Below are positions 44,614 to 53,552 of a DNA stretch of 64,000 nt, in pieces. Position 1 is the stretch's first letter, and every line of letters begins with the position of its first letter. Both the position numbers and the translations under genes were made by a program. A model generated the notes under the pieces. The model saw only the letters and a program-made list of their open reading frames with translations. It was not told where the DNA came from and did not search any database. Source of the stretch: Carboxylicivirga taeanensis (GTDB lineage Bacteria > Bacteroidota > Bacteroidia > Bacteroidales > Marinilabiliaceae); contig NZ_JBPUSJ010000009.1 of assembly GCF_051851475.1 (NCBI RefSeq), positions 1 through 64,000 on the forward strand, read 5' to 3'.

Positions 44614-46323
44614 TTATGGCTTGTTAAAATAGGTAGCCACAAACTGAAAAGCCGCATTGGTATAGATGGTATTTTCGTTAGACGAATAGCTCTCTTCATT
44701 ATCCAGATAAATACGTGCCGGCGGGGTATTAGCATCAAAAACTGCCTGCAACGCTTCATCGTTTCTATACTTATTGGGGCCACCAGTCATGATGCCGGGT
44801 ATGGGCTCTGCGTTAAAATCCGACACCGTTGGCGCATGGTGTAAATGCAAAATACGGTTGGTGCCTACGCCGGTTACGTAACACTTTTTGTTGGGGTTAA
44901 GTCCGAGAATATAATCCAGGTGGCGGGCAGCAAGCTCTCTACTCTGTCTGTCGCCCAACAGGTAATCGCCCATAACCAAATTCATTGCCTTATACATCAC
45001 GGTTCCATTGGAGCCCCACGTATAATCATCAGCCCTCATGGCGATACCAAAACCATCAGCCGCCGCTACCTGCTTATGCCTGTCGCAATAATTGGCCAGG
45101 CCCTCGCGTAAATCAGCCTGCAGTCCGTCCAATTCCTCCTTATCAGCCAGCAAAAGGGAGTAGAAACCAAAAGTGGCTGGATTGTTCCAGTTCACCTCCA
45201 TAAACTCACTCTTAAAAATGCGATTTAACTCATTAAAATCGTGCAGATATTTCTTTTTCCCTGTAGTCAGGTACATTTCGGCCGCCGCCCAAATGCGCTC
45301 CTCCTTGTCATAATCGTCCGAATACCCTCCTGCCTTAGTATCTGGCGGATTCTTAAAGCCCCCTTCCGGAAAAATATCAGGGTGCTGGTCCAGGTATTTA
45401 TAAGACAGGGTAGCCGCACGCAAGCACCGATCCGACAATTCCGCATCAATTGCTTTGTACATTCTCGCCGATTTAGCCATGATAGCCGCAAAGTCAGCTG
45501 TAGCCGTGGAGGATACTTCATAAATAAACTGAGGCACTTCTCCTGCCGATGGCATAATGAACTGAACGTAGTTTTTGGTATGTAATTTTTCATGAACGGC
45601 TCCATCATGCCGTTGCATTTTAAACAGCCATTCCAATTCATAGCGCACCTCGTCGAACAGATCAGGAATGCCGTTTCCGCTCTCCGGAATATTCCGGGCA
45701 TCCGATTGCCATTTAGATGGATTCAGCTCATAGCTGGCATAAAGGATGGCAATGGTCATACTACCAGGCGCTACGTACTTTCCATAGTCGCCGGCATCGT
45801 GCCAGCCTCCGGTCATGTCCTTTTCGCCTGTAAGTTGGCAGTTAGGATGGTAATAAGACGGTGCCAGGTGACAGACTTGGCGGGCAAACGGTCCGGCATG
45901 CTGTTCTTCTATCTTCAGGCCGCAGCGTTGCAGGAATAAGGCTTTGTCTGCCATTTGCAACACATCGGAATACGCGGCATCGCCAATGGAGAAAGTATAA
46001 GATGTAATGCCTGAATTCAGTGAGGATTGAATACGGATGAGGTACCTCCCTGAGGTTTGCACCTCACTAAAATCGCCCTCATAAAGCGTCATGCCGCTAC
46101 ATTCATCCAGCTGCTTACGTAACTGAAATTCTCCTTCGAACACCACCCTGCCCTCATTCACATTAATAAGTTCAAAGCGCTCTGCCGGATAATCCACCAA
46201 TACCCGTTTAGGAGCAGTACTTGCATAGCCCACCTGATTGACATAGATATTTTGCTGTGCCATCATGGGTATGTGCAACAAAAGCAGCAACAGTCCCCAA
46301 ACACTTGCGTTTAATTTTCTCAT
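44614..46323 (-). CDS. Glycoside hydrolase family 9 (endoglucanase-type) enzyme with Ig-like N-terminal domain
   Basis: The protein has 569 residues. A signal peptide (about 1-22) is followed by a CelD_N-type Ig-like domain (about 25-112: IYVNQVGYASTAPKRVLV) and the alpha6/alpha6 barrel of GH9 (about 118-565). Catalytic signatures are GGWHDAGDYGKYV, with Asp176 and Asp179 activating water, and Glu550 as acid (YSSNENTIYTNAAF). Also present are DYILGLNPNKKCYVTGVG and HHAPT. The family is inverting and acts on beta-1,4-glucans; relatives include exo-glucosidases and glucosaminidases, so cellulose is not certain. No T9SS sorting domain is present, so it is probably periplasmic. Monocistronic on the minus strand. 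Confidence 0.92.
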   Translation of the reverse strand: MRKLNASVWGLLLLLLHIPMMAQQNIYVNQVGYASTAPKRVLVDYPAERFELINVNEGRVVFEGEFQLRKQLDECSGMTLYEGDFSEVQTSGRYLIRIQSSLNSGITSYTFSIGDAAYSDVLQMADKALFLQRCGLKIEEQHAGPFARQVCHLAPSYYHPNCQLTGEKDMTGGWHDAGDYGKYVAPGSMTIAILYASYELNPSKWQSDARNIPESGNGIPDLFDEVRYELEWLFKMQRHDGAVHEKLHTKNYVQFIMPSAGEVPQFIYEVSSTATADFAAIMAKSARMYKAIDAELSDRCLRAATLSYKYLDQHPDIFPEGGFKNPPDTKAGGYSDDYDKEERIWAAAEMYLTTGKKKYLHDFNELNRIFKSEFMEVNWNNPATFGFYSLLLADKEELDGLQADLREGLANYCDRHKQVAAADGFGIAMRADDYTWGSNGTVMYKAMNLVMGDYLLGDRQSRELAARHLDYILGLNPNKKCYVTGVGTNRILHLHHAPTVSDFNAEPIPGIMTGGPNKYRNDEALQAVFDANTPPARIYLDNEESYSSNENTIYTNAAFQFVATYFNKP

Positions 46324-46853
46324 AGTAATAATTTTAAGGTTTACGCTTCTAAATTAGATAATTCGTGATTGATTCAAAGATTAGGAAACCATTTTTCGCT
46401 TGCCTCATGACTTGGCAACACAAAGTGCAAGCGTTATTTTCAGAGGAACCATTTACATTTTCGCATGGCGAATGGAAACAGATAACAGATATCAATCAAA
46501 GATGACCCGGCTATGTGTCCAATAAAAGGTACAACATTATTCTTATCCTGTTTTCGTAAGGAGACAACAGGCTTGAAAAAGCAGTCATCCAACCAAGCTA
46601 TAAAAGCCGGTTAAGAGGCTCGTCAGAAAAAATCAATCGCAAGTTTTTTACACTCCTATATTTAACTAAATAAATAGCTCTCCAAAATAAACGCCAGTCA
46701 GCGCCATCCCAACAATCACCCCATATCTAGAGAGATGCGATTCAGTAAAAAGGTAAAATAATTGATGCCCCTACTTAAATAATAATTTAATAAATATTTT
46801 ATATTAACTACAATTAACTATCTTCATATATTCTAATTACTAAAACTAAACTA
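46324..46853. other. Divergent intergenic region, nothing coding seen
   Basis: These 530 AT-rich bases lie between the divergent GH9 and M16 genes. One inverted repeat (CGCTTGC / GCAAGCG, 46397-46403 and 46427-46433) lies 74 bases before the GH9 start. No gene, RNA or clear promoter was identified. Confidence 0.35.
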
Positions 46854-49781
46854 ATGAAACTATTATCATGCCTGACCCTAGCAGGCTTTTTGGCACTGTT
46901 TTCGTGCCAGCAACCAACCTATCAAACCCAAACACATACCGATTCTAATGGCTACCAATACGAATCGGTGACGAATGACCCCTACAATGCCCGCATTTAC
47001 ACCCTTGAAAACGGCTTAAAAGTGTATCTGACACGTAACCTGGATGAGCCACGAGTGGCCGCTCTTATCGGAGTAAAAGCCGGCTCTACGTTTGAAGACC
47101 CTAATGCAACAGGATTGGCTCATTACATGGAGCACATGATGTTTAAAGGCACCAATAAGGTAGGCACTACTGATTGGGAAAAAGAAAGTGCCCTATTGGA
47201 ACAGATCTCAGAGCTGTTTGAGCAACACCGTTCAAACGATGATGTTGATGCAAAAAAAGCAATTTATGCTCAAATTGACAGCCTGTCGCAGCTGGCAGCT
47301 ACCTATGTGGCTACCAACGAATTTGATAAATTAAATACTGCCATGGGAGCCTCTCGTGTTAATGCCGGTACCTCTTATGAATCGACCGTGTACATGTGCG
47401 AAGTTCCAAAAAACGAACTGGAACGCTGGGCCAGTTTAGAACACGAGCGCTTCACCAGCCTTGTACTACGATTATTCCACACCGAGTTAGAAACGGTTTA
47501 TGAGGAGTTTAATATGTACCAGGACATGGATGGTCGTCGAGCTTTCCAAACTATGATGGAGGGGCTATTTACCAATCATCCGTATAAACGCAGTGTCATT
47601 GGTTATCCAGAACACCTAAAAAATCCTTCCATGGAAGAGATCTACAAGTTCAAGGATAAGTTTTACATCCCTAATAACATGGCCATTGCTTTGGCAGGAG
47701 ATTTGGAATTTGAGCCAACCATTCAGCTGATTGACAAGCATTTTGGCCAGATGAAAAAGAAGGAATTTACCGAACCACAACTGCCGAAAGAAGAACCTAT
47801 TACGGCACCTGTTGTGAAAGAAGTGATTGGCCCTGATGCCGAAAGCATGGAGATGGCTTTCCGCTTTAACGGGATAGGCAGCGACGATGAGTTAATGGTT
47901 GATCTAATCAGCTCCATCCTGTCGAACGGACAAGCCGGTTTAATTGACCTTGACCTGGTACAAAAACAAAAAGTACTGAGTGCCTCCTCAGGCGCCTGGT
48001 TTATGCGCGACTATGGCATCCATATTTTCAGCGGTAAGCCTCGCGAAGGACAAACACTGGAGGAAGTACGCGACTTATTACTGGCGCAATTGGAGAAAGT
48101 TAAAAACGGTGAGTTTGAGGACTGGATCATCGAAGCCATCGTTAACAAAGCACGCCTTGACTTTATGAACGCACTCGAGTATCCTTTCTACTCGGCTTAT
48201 TCGCTCATGAATGAGTTTACATCCGGACAATCCCATGCAGATGTACTAGCCAGTTTGGATAAAATGAAACAGATTACCAAAGAAGAGGTAATGACTTTTG
48301 CACAAGAGAAGTACGCCGACAACTATGTGGTTGTATATAAACGTACCGGTGATAACAGTGCTTTGGTAAAAGTAGAAAAACCAGAAATAACAGCCATCCC
48401 GGTTAACAGAGAGCTGCAATCAGACTATGCCCAATCATTTTTAGCCACAGAGGTAGGTGATATAGAGCCGGTGTTTGTGGATTTTAATACCAAACTGCAC
48501 AAAGAAGAACTTAAACCTGGGCTGGACTTTTTCCATTCTAAAAATGAGACCAACGGCTTGTTCCGATTAAACTATGTTATTGATTTAGGCAAGAATAACA
48601 ACTTAAGATTCCCACTCGCCGTAGATTATTTACCGCTTATAGGCACCGATAAATACTCACCCGAGGAGCTGCGTAAAGAGCTGTTCCGCTACGGCTTGAA
48701 TCTTTCGGTAAATGCCGGTGACGACCGCTGCTATGTAAGCATTGCGGGCCTCGACGAGCAGCTGGAAAAAGGCATCGAGCTATTGGAGCACCTTATCCAC
48801 AACGCAAAAGCTGAACAGGAATCTTACGATGAGTTTGTTAAAGGCATTATTAAGAAACGCACCGATGCCAAGAAAAGTCAAGGCAGCATATTCGGAGCAA
48901 TGGTGGACTTTGGTATTTACGGTGAGCAATCTCCAGGCAAGAACCTGCTGACTGCTGAGGAACTAAAAGCGATTGATCCGGCAGAATTAACTCGTCAGTT
49001 GAATGAAATGACCTACTATGAACATAAAGTCTATTACTATGGTCCTTCTTCATCTGAAACAGTTACAGCACTACTAGCTGAGCACCACAAAACGCCTGAA
49101 CAGCTGGCTACGATTCCTGTAGCAGTGGATTATACAATGCGTGAAAACGAAAGTTCGCAGGTATATGTAGTTGATTACGATATTAATCAGGCCAACATAT
49201 TACTTTTAGTAAAAGACACTTCTTTTGACCCTGAATTGCTGCCTTATGCTGAGGTATTTAACAACTATTTTGGATCTGGCTTATCATCCGTTGTTTTCCA
49301 GGAAATTAGGGAATCAAAGGCATTGGCCTATTCTGCCGGCGCTGGTTATGTAACAGCCCGTAAAAAAGACAAGGAGAATTTCATTTATGGCCGACTAGGC
49401 ACACAAGCTGATAAACTAGGCATTGCTACATCGACATTGACCGAGTTGATGAACGAAATGCCACGTGCCGAAAGGCAATTCAATCAGGCTTGCGAAGGCA
49501 TTGTTAAACAAATAAATACCGAGCGGATTACCAACAAAGACCTATTTTGGGAGTATTTAACAAATGCTGACCGGGGAATTGATTACGATATCCGTGAGGA
49601 TGTTTATGACAAAGCACGCACCATTTCATTGGATGAGTTTGAAACCTTCTTTAATGAACACATCAAAGGTAAAAACTACACCTATATGGTTCTTGGTCGC
49701 AAATCTGACCTGGACAAAAAAGCATTATCGCAATTAGGTAAAGTCAATGAGCTGGCTTTAGAAGATATTTTTGGTTACTAG
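46854..49781 (+). CDS. M16-family zinc metallopeptidase, lipoprotein
   Basis: The protein has 975 residues. A lipoprotein signal ends FSCQQP (Cys18). The first M16 unit has the inverted zinc motif HYMEH (His90, Glu93, His94), with the third ligand Glu in the ETVYEEFNMYQDMDGR segment. The second unit (about 520-975) is inactive by motif, as usual for pitrilysin-like double-repeat peptidases. Segments VNAGTSYESTVYMCEVP and IPNNMAIALAGDLEFE match the family. It cleaves small peptides inside a closed chamber, here probably in the periplasm attached to the outer membrane. Monocistronic. A terminator follows at 49801-49828, shared with the convergent tcdA-like gene. Confidence 0.94.
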   Translation: MKLLSCLTLAGFLALFSCQQPTYQTQTHTDSNGYQYESVTNDPYNARIYTLENGLKVYLTRNLDEPRVAALIGVKAGSTFEDPNATGLAHYMEHMMFKGTNKVGTTDWEKESALLEQISELFEQHRSNDDVDAKKAIYAQIDSLSQLAATYVATNEFDKLNTAMGASRVNAGTSYESTVYMCEVPKNELERWASLEHERFTSLVLRLFHTELETVYEEFNMYQDMDGRRAFQTMMEGLFTNHPYKRSVIGYPEHLKNPSMEEIYKFKDKFYIPNNMAIALAGDLEFEPTIQLIDKHFGQMKKKEFTEPQLPKEEPITAPVVKEVIGPDAESMEMAFRFNGIGSDDELMVDLISSILSNGQAGLIDLDLVQKQKVLSASSGAWFMRDYGIHIFSGKPREGQTLEEVRDLLLAQLEKVKNGEFEDWIIEAIVNKARLDFMNALEYPFYSAYSLMNEFTSGQSHADVLASLDKMKQITKEEVMTFAQEKYADNYVVVYKRTGDNSALVKVEKPEITAIPVNRELQSDYAQSFLATEVGDIEPVFVDFNTKLHKEELKPGLDFFHSKNETNGLFRLNYVIDLGKNNNLRFPLAVDYLPLIGTDKYSPEELRKELFRYGLNLSVNAGDDRCYVSIAGLDEQLEKGIELLEHLIHNAKAEQESYDEFVKGIIKKRTDAKKSQGSIFGAMVDFGIYGEQSPGKNLLTAEELKAIDPAELTRQLNEMTYYEHKVYYYGPSSSETVTALLAEHHKTPEQLATIPVAVDYTMRENESSQVYVVDYDINQANILLLVKDTSFDPELLPYAEVFNNYFGSGLSSVVFQEIRESKALAYSAGAGYVTARKKDKENFIYGRLGTQADKLGIATSTLTELMNEMPRAERQFNQACEGIVKQINTERITNKDLFWEYLTNADRGIDYDIREDVYDKARTISLDEFETFFNEHIKGKNYTYMVLGRKSDLDKKALSQLGKVNELALEDIFGY

Positions 49782-49800
49782 GCGAACTGCCATACATGAG

Positions 49801-49828
49801 AAATCCCGGCTAAAAGCCGGGATTTTTT
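49801..49828 (+). terminator. Bidirectional terminator between M16 peptidase and TcdA genes
   Basis: AAATCCCGGCT / AGCCGGGATTT (49801-49811, 49815-49825) with a 3-base loop and T tract TTTTTT. It is symmetrical enough to serve the minus-strand gene too. Confidence 0.9.
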
Positions 49829-49830
49829 AT

Positions 49831-50637
49831 TTAAGATTTATTTATCACATCTTCACGTATTTGCTGAACCACCAGTCCGGCCAAAGTCATACCAAAAATG
49901 CCCGTTATATGAGCCAAACTGCCATTAATAGCGGCTTTTAGGCTACACCACTCATGGTTAACCAAGTCTGGATCGCCGGGACCACTTTCGGCTTTGGGAC
50001 ACAAACATTTTTCTGTTCCACAAGTGGCATCCGCACCCGCATTTTCAAGCAACTCATCACTGTAAACGCATAAAAAATCGCGCGAAGGCTCTCCTACCTT
50101 TCTTACCATCTTTCTAATTTTTCGCGCCAGCGGACATCCCTTGACATTCCAGAATGAATCCACACGAACTTTGGTTGGATCGACCTTCAATGCGGCTCCC
50201 ATCGAAGAAACAAAAAGTGCCTTTGTTTCCGTCGCACGGCGAATTAAATGTACCTTGCTTCCTAAGCTGTCAATGGCATCAATAATAACATCATACTCAT
50301 CCAGATTGAACTCCTCGGATGTTTCTTTACTGTATATTTTTTGAAGAGCAGTAATCTCAGCCTTAGGATTTATTTCGAGCAAACGCTCTTTGAGCGCTTC
50401 GGTTTTTACCTGTCCAACCGTTTTGGATGTTGCCATTAGTTGCCTATTGACATTGGTAACACATACCCGATCGCTATCCACAATCGTCAACTTGGTAATA
50501 CCGGTTCTTATCAAACTTTCGGCACACCAGCTGCCTACTCCACCAATACCAAATAAAATAGCTTTTTTACTGGCTAACGCCTGCATCACCTCCTTGCCCA
50601 TTAACAGCTCCGAGCGATGAAAAATTCCTTTCCCCAT
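49831..50637 (-). CDS. tcdA: tRNA threonylcarbamoyladenosine dehydratase TcdA-like (ThiF superfamily)
   Basis: The protein has 268 residues. The E1-like nucleotide-binding loop GIGGVGSWCAE (about 30-40) is followed by IVDSDRVCVTNVNRQ and the adenylation segment VGQVKTEALKERLLEINP, then DYDVIIDAIDSLGSKVHLI. The C-terminal DPTKVRVDSFWNVKGCPLARKIRK is specific to the TcdA/CsdL branch rather than ThiF or MoeB. The enzyme uses ATP to cyclise N6-threonylcarbamoyladenosine at tRNA position 37. A Cys-rich insertion (CGTEKCLCPK) precedes the last helices. This is the only ThiF-superfamily protein in the window. Confidence 0.9.
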   Translation of the reverse strand: MGKGIFHRSELLMGKEVMQALASKKAILFGIGGVGSWCAESLIRTGITKLTIVDSDRVCVTNVNRQLMATSKTVGQVKTEALKERLLEINPKAEITALQKIYSKETSEEFNLDEYDVIIDAIDSLGSKVHLIRRATETKALFVSSMGAALKVDPTKVRVDSFWNVKGCPLARKIRKMVRKVGEPSRDFLCVYSDELLENAGADATCGTEKCLCPKAESGPGDPDLVNHEWCSLKAAINGSLAHITGIFGMTLAGLVVQQIREDVINKS

Positions 50638-50740
50638 ATCGTACTCAAATCATTGGGCGGCAAAAATAATAAATTTCTTCATTTTCCTGCAGCGATTCAA
50701 AGAACATTAACTCACAAGTAGTCAAGGAGTAAACACTGGC

Positions 50741-51964
50741 TTAGATATTTATTTCCCGATCACGAAAGCCTAATAAGTAAAGAATGGCATCCAGACCAAT
50801 GGTGGAGATATGATGTTTGGCCGAAGCACGAACTTTAGGCTTGGCATGAAAAGCAATGCCTAAACCGGCCAGTTTCAGCATGGGCAAATCATTGGAACCA
50901 TCACCAACAGCAATGACCTGTTCCAAATGAATATCCTCTTTAAAGGCCAACAATTTTAGTAACTCGGCTTTTTTCTCACCATTTACAATTTCGCCAAGAT
51001 GTCGGCCCGTTAACTGGCCATTTTCAATTTCGAGTTCATTGGCAAATACATAGTCTATATCCAGTTTTCGCTTCAGGTAATTACCAAAATAGGTAAATCC
51101 ACCGGAGAGAATAGCCGTTTTATAACCGTACTTTTTAAGGGTTTTAAACAGGCGCTCCGCCCCTTCTGTAATGGGTAAATTTTTAGCAATGTCCTTCATT
51201 ACACTTTCATCCAACCCCTTTAGTAAAGCCACACGCTGTCTAAAACTTTGGTCAAAATCAATTTCCCCGCGCATAGCCGCTTCGGTGATGGCTTTTACTT
51301 TATCGCCAATACCGGCACGAACAGCCAGCTCATCAATTACCTCCGTTTGTATCAGGGTCGAATCCATGTCAAAACATACCAGCCGGCGGTTGCGTCTGAA
51401 AATATTATCGGCCTGAAACGCAATATCAATTTCCGCTTTTTTTGAAATATCAATGAACTCCTGCTTCATACCAGCAGCGTTTTTGGGGGTGCCACGCACC
51501 GAGAACTCAACAACAGACTTATCATTCCCCTCATGATCATCGAGCAATACACGGCCGCTAAGACGCGAAATATAGTCGATATTCAGGCCCTGATTAGAAA
51601 TGATGCCTGTTACTTGTGATAACTGTTCGGCACTTAACTTACGCGACAGTAGGGTGATGATATAACGCTCCTTACCTTGATGGCCAACCCACTCCTTATA
51701 TTTAGCTTCGGTAATGGGGGTAAATTTCAGATTCAGTCCCAGCTCATAGGATTTGAACAACAATTCTTTTAATACCGGGGCCGACTCAGCCGACTCTGGG
51801 ACCTCAAAGAGTATACCCAAGCCCAGATCCTCATGAATCACAGCCTGACCAATATCCAAAATATTCACTCCATAATGCGATAGAATTCCCGTTAGCGTGG
51901 CCGTCAAACCGGGTTTATCCTCACCCGAAATATTCAGCAATATAATTTCTTTGCCCTTACTCAT
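50741..51964 (-). CDS. serB: Phosphoserine phosphatase SerB with two ACT domains
   Basis: The protein has 407 residues from MSKGKEII; upstream codons overlap the leader. Two ACT-type domains (about 6-80 and 100-180) lie before a HAD phosphatase domain (about 192-400). The phosphatase has the nucleophile motif DMDST (Asp199 and Asp201), VALLKGL, the lysine-containing SGGF region (ILSGGFTYFGN) and GDGSNDLPML. It removes phosphate from phosphoserine in the last step of serine synthesis. The ACT domains suggest allosteric control, probably by serine. Neighbours are unrelated genes, so it is likely transcribed alone. Confidence 0.95.
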   Translation of the reverse strand: MSKGKEIILLNISGEDKPGLTATLTGILSHYGVNILDIGQAVIHEDLGLGILFEVPESAESAPVLKELLFKSYELGLNLKFTPITEAKYKEWVGHQGKERYIITLLSRKLSAEQLSQVTGIISNQGLNIDYISRLSGRVLLDDHEGNDKSVVEFSVRGTPKNAAGMKQEFIDISKKAEIDIAFQADNIFRRNRRLVCFDMDSTLIQTEVIDELAVRAGIGDKVKAITEAAMRGEIDFDQSFRQRVALLKGLDESVMKDIAKNLPITEGAERLFKTLKKYGYKTAILSGGFTYFGNYLKRKLDIDYVFANELEIENGQLTGRHLGEIVNGEKKAELLKLLAFKEDIHLEQVIAVGDGSNDLPMLKLAGLGIAFHAKPKVRASAKHHISTIGLDAILYLLGFRDREINI

Positions 51965-52138
51965 GAGTATTAAATTGTAGTTAATTGTGGTACAAAAATA
52001 ATAATTCATCACATATTAACACTCAATAATTGCTATTTTTAAATTCCCCTCAAAAAACAGACAGTAAGTATGAGGATCAATCTTTGCAAGTACCACAAAT
52101 TACTATTATTTTAACAGCAATAACCTAACATTTTTATT

Positions 52139-53362
52139 ATGAAAATAATAGCAGCATACACCCTAGCAATGCTTATAAGTTTACCAACTCTTGCAAAAAA
52201 GAACCAGGATACTATTTACACCCACTACCTCTCTAGAGTTAAACAAGATATTCGAACGGCTGAGCAACTGCTGACTGACAGTATTGTCCAAAATCATCAG
52301 TATTTTTTTATCAATGAAAGCCATGGTTATAAAGACAACTATGTGGTTGCTCTAAAACTTCTGAAAGAATTAAAAAACAAAACTGACTTCACCTACATTA
52401 TGGCAGAGGCCGACATCGTTGAAGCACGACTCCTGAACGAATTTATGGAAACCGGTGATACGCTTTTACTCCAACGCTATTTGAACGATTGCAAAGAAAC
52501 ATTTTCCTGGTGTCAGGAACGCTATCAGTATTACCTGGATCTGTATTCACTGAATCAAACCTATACCAAGAAACTCCGATTTTTTGGCGTGGACGTGGCA
52601 CAATCGGCTGTGGACAACCTTAAGCTAATAACCAGCATCCGTAGTAAGTATCAGTTACCCATAGATTTCCCTCCTTTGCCTGAACATAAACATTATCTGA
52701 GTGCAGAGGGCACGGATTACGCCCGTGAAATTCTTTCTTCCACAAACACAAGTAATTTTTCGGAAGAGGATCGTTTTTTGCACGATTACTGTCTGCAGAA
52801 CATGATTAACCTAATTACTTGCATTGGTGCTAAAAATTGGGACCAGACACGCGATAGCCTGATGTTTGAAAATTACGGCAAGCTGATGGCCCAATATCAT
52901 TTGGAACATGAGAAAATGTTTGGGGTGTTTGGTCGCAACCATGGATACCGAGTTAAAGAGGCCTTCGTTGATTGGTATGCGTCCAGGTTATCTAACGCTG
53001 ATAAAGCAATATATAGTATTGCTTTGTTTTATGTTAACGGAAAACGGATGGTGCCGGAGCAATTTATTCCGGGTGTGTTCAAAGTATTCCGGTCAAAAAA
53101 GAAATTATACCATTCCTTAAGAATTACCAATGACAGTCACTTTTTTCAGGCCAAAGATGGGATTAGTGATTTCATGGAAGCTAGTGACGCCCATTCGCTT
53201 ACCTATTACAATTTGAATCAGCCTGATTCCCCGTTCAGGCAATCAGACAAGTTAGTATTCGTAGCGGAGGACTCCGGGTATGTTACAACAGATTGTTTTC
53301 AGGCAGCTGTTCTGGTGCGCAATTCTGAGGCCACCCAACCCTTTGGTGAAAATCGAAAGTAG
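52139..53362 (+). CDS. Secreted erythromycin-esterase/Tiki-fold-like protein
   Basis: The protein has 407 residues with a signal peptide (about 1-19). Features shared with the erythromycin-esterase/ChaN-Tiki superfamily are FINESHGYKDN (Glu60, His62; residues 59-63 replace the usual GExxH), YIMAEAD in the next strand (active-site-like Glu), and RDSLMFENYGKLM followed by FGRNHGYRVKE (the RDxxM plus HxxH-like pair). These resemble the catalytic Glu/His set of EreA-type enzymes, but overall similarity is weak and the C-terminal 120 residues are unfamiliar. Activity on macrolides should not be assumed; many relatives have unknown substrates. Monocistronic, with a hairpin terminator region behind it. 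Confidence 0.55.
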   Translation: MKIIAAYTLAMLISLPTLAKKNQDTIYTHYLSRVKQDIRTAEQLLTDSIVQNHQYFFINESHGYKDNYVVALKLLKELKNKTDFTYIMAEADIVEARLLNEFMETGDTLLLQRYLNDCKETFSWCQERYQYYLDLYSLNQTYTKKLRFFGVDVAQSAVDNLKLITSIRSKYQLPIDFPPLPEHKHYLSAEGTDYAREILSSTNTSNFSEEDRFLHDYCLQNMINLITCIGAKNWDQTRDSLMFENYGKLMAQYHLEHEKMFGVFGRNHGYRVKEAFVDWYASRLSNADKAIYSIALFYVNGKRMVPEQFIPGVFKVFRSKKKLYHSLRITNDSHFFQAKDGISDFMEASDAHSLTYYNLNQPDSPFRQSDKLVFVAEDSGYVTTDCFQAAVLVRNSEATQPFGENRK

Positions 53363-53412
53363 CGCTGAAAAAGAAGCCCCGAGCACTCTTTTCCTTCTAA
53401 AGGACATTAAGC

Positions 53413-53470
53413 AAAAAAAACGCCAAGGCGCAAAGAGCTCAAAACATAAACCTTTGAGCTTTTTGCGCAC
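53413..53470 (-). terminator. Large-hairpin terminator of the GH29 gene, repeat-like
   Basis: A 16-base stem with one G-T pair (53428-53443 with 53453-53468) carries GCGCAAAGAGCTCAAA-type arms and is followed on the minus strand by GCGCCTTGGCG and eight T. It lies 85 bases past the GH29 stop. Compare 44508-44556. Confidence 0.7.
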
Positions 53471-53552
53471 CTGACGTAAACCTAGGCGCTTGTTACATGA
53501 AACTTAATTCATAAAAAAACGCTTACAAGTACTATAATAATACAAAATCAAA

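Noticed and set aside
46397..46433. 7-base inverted repeat upstream of GH9
   Set aside because: Too short and too widely spaced to call an operator or riboswitch.
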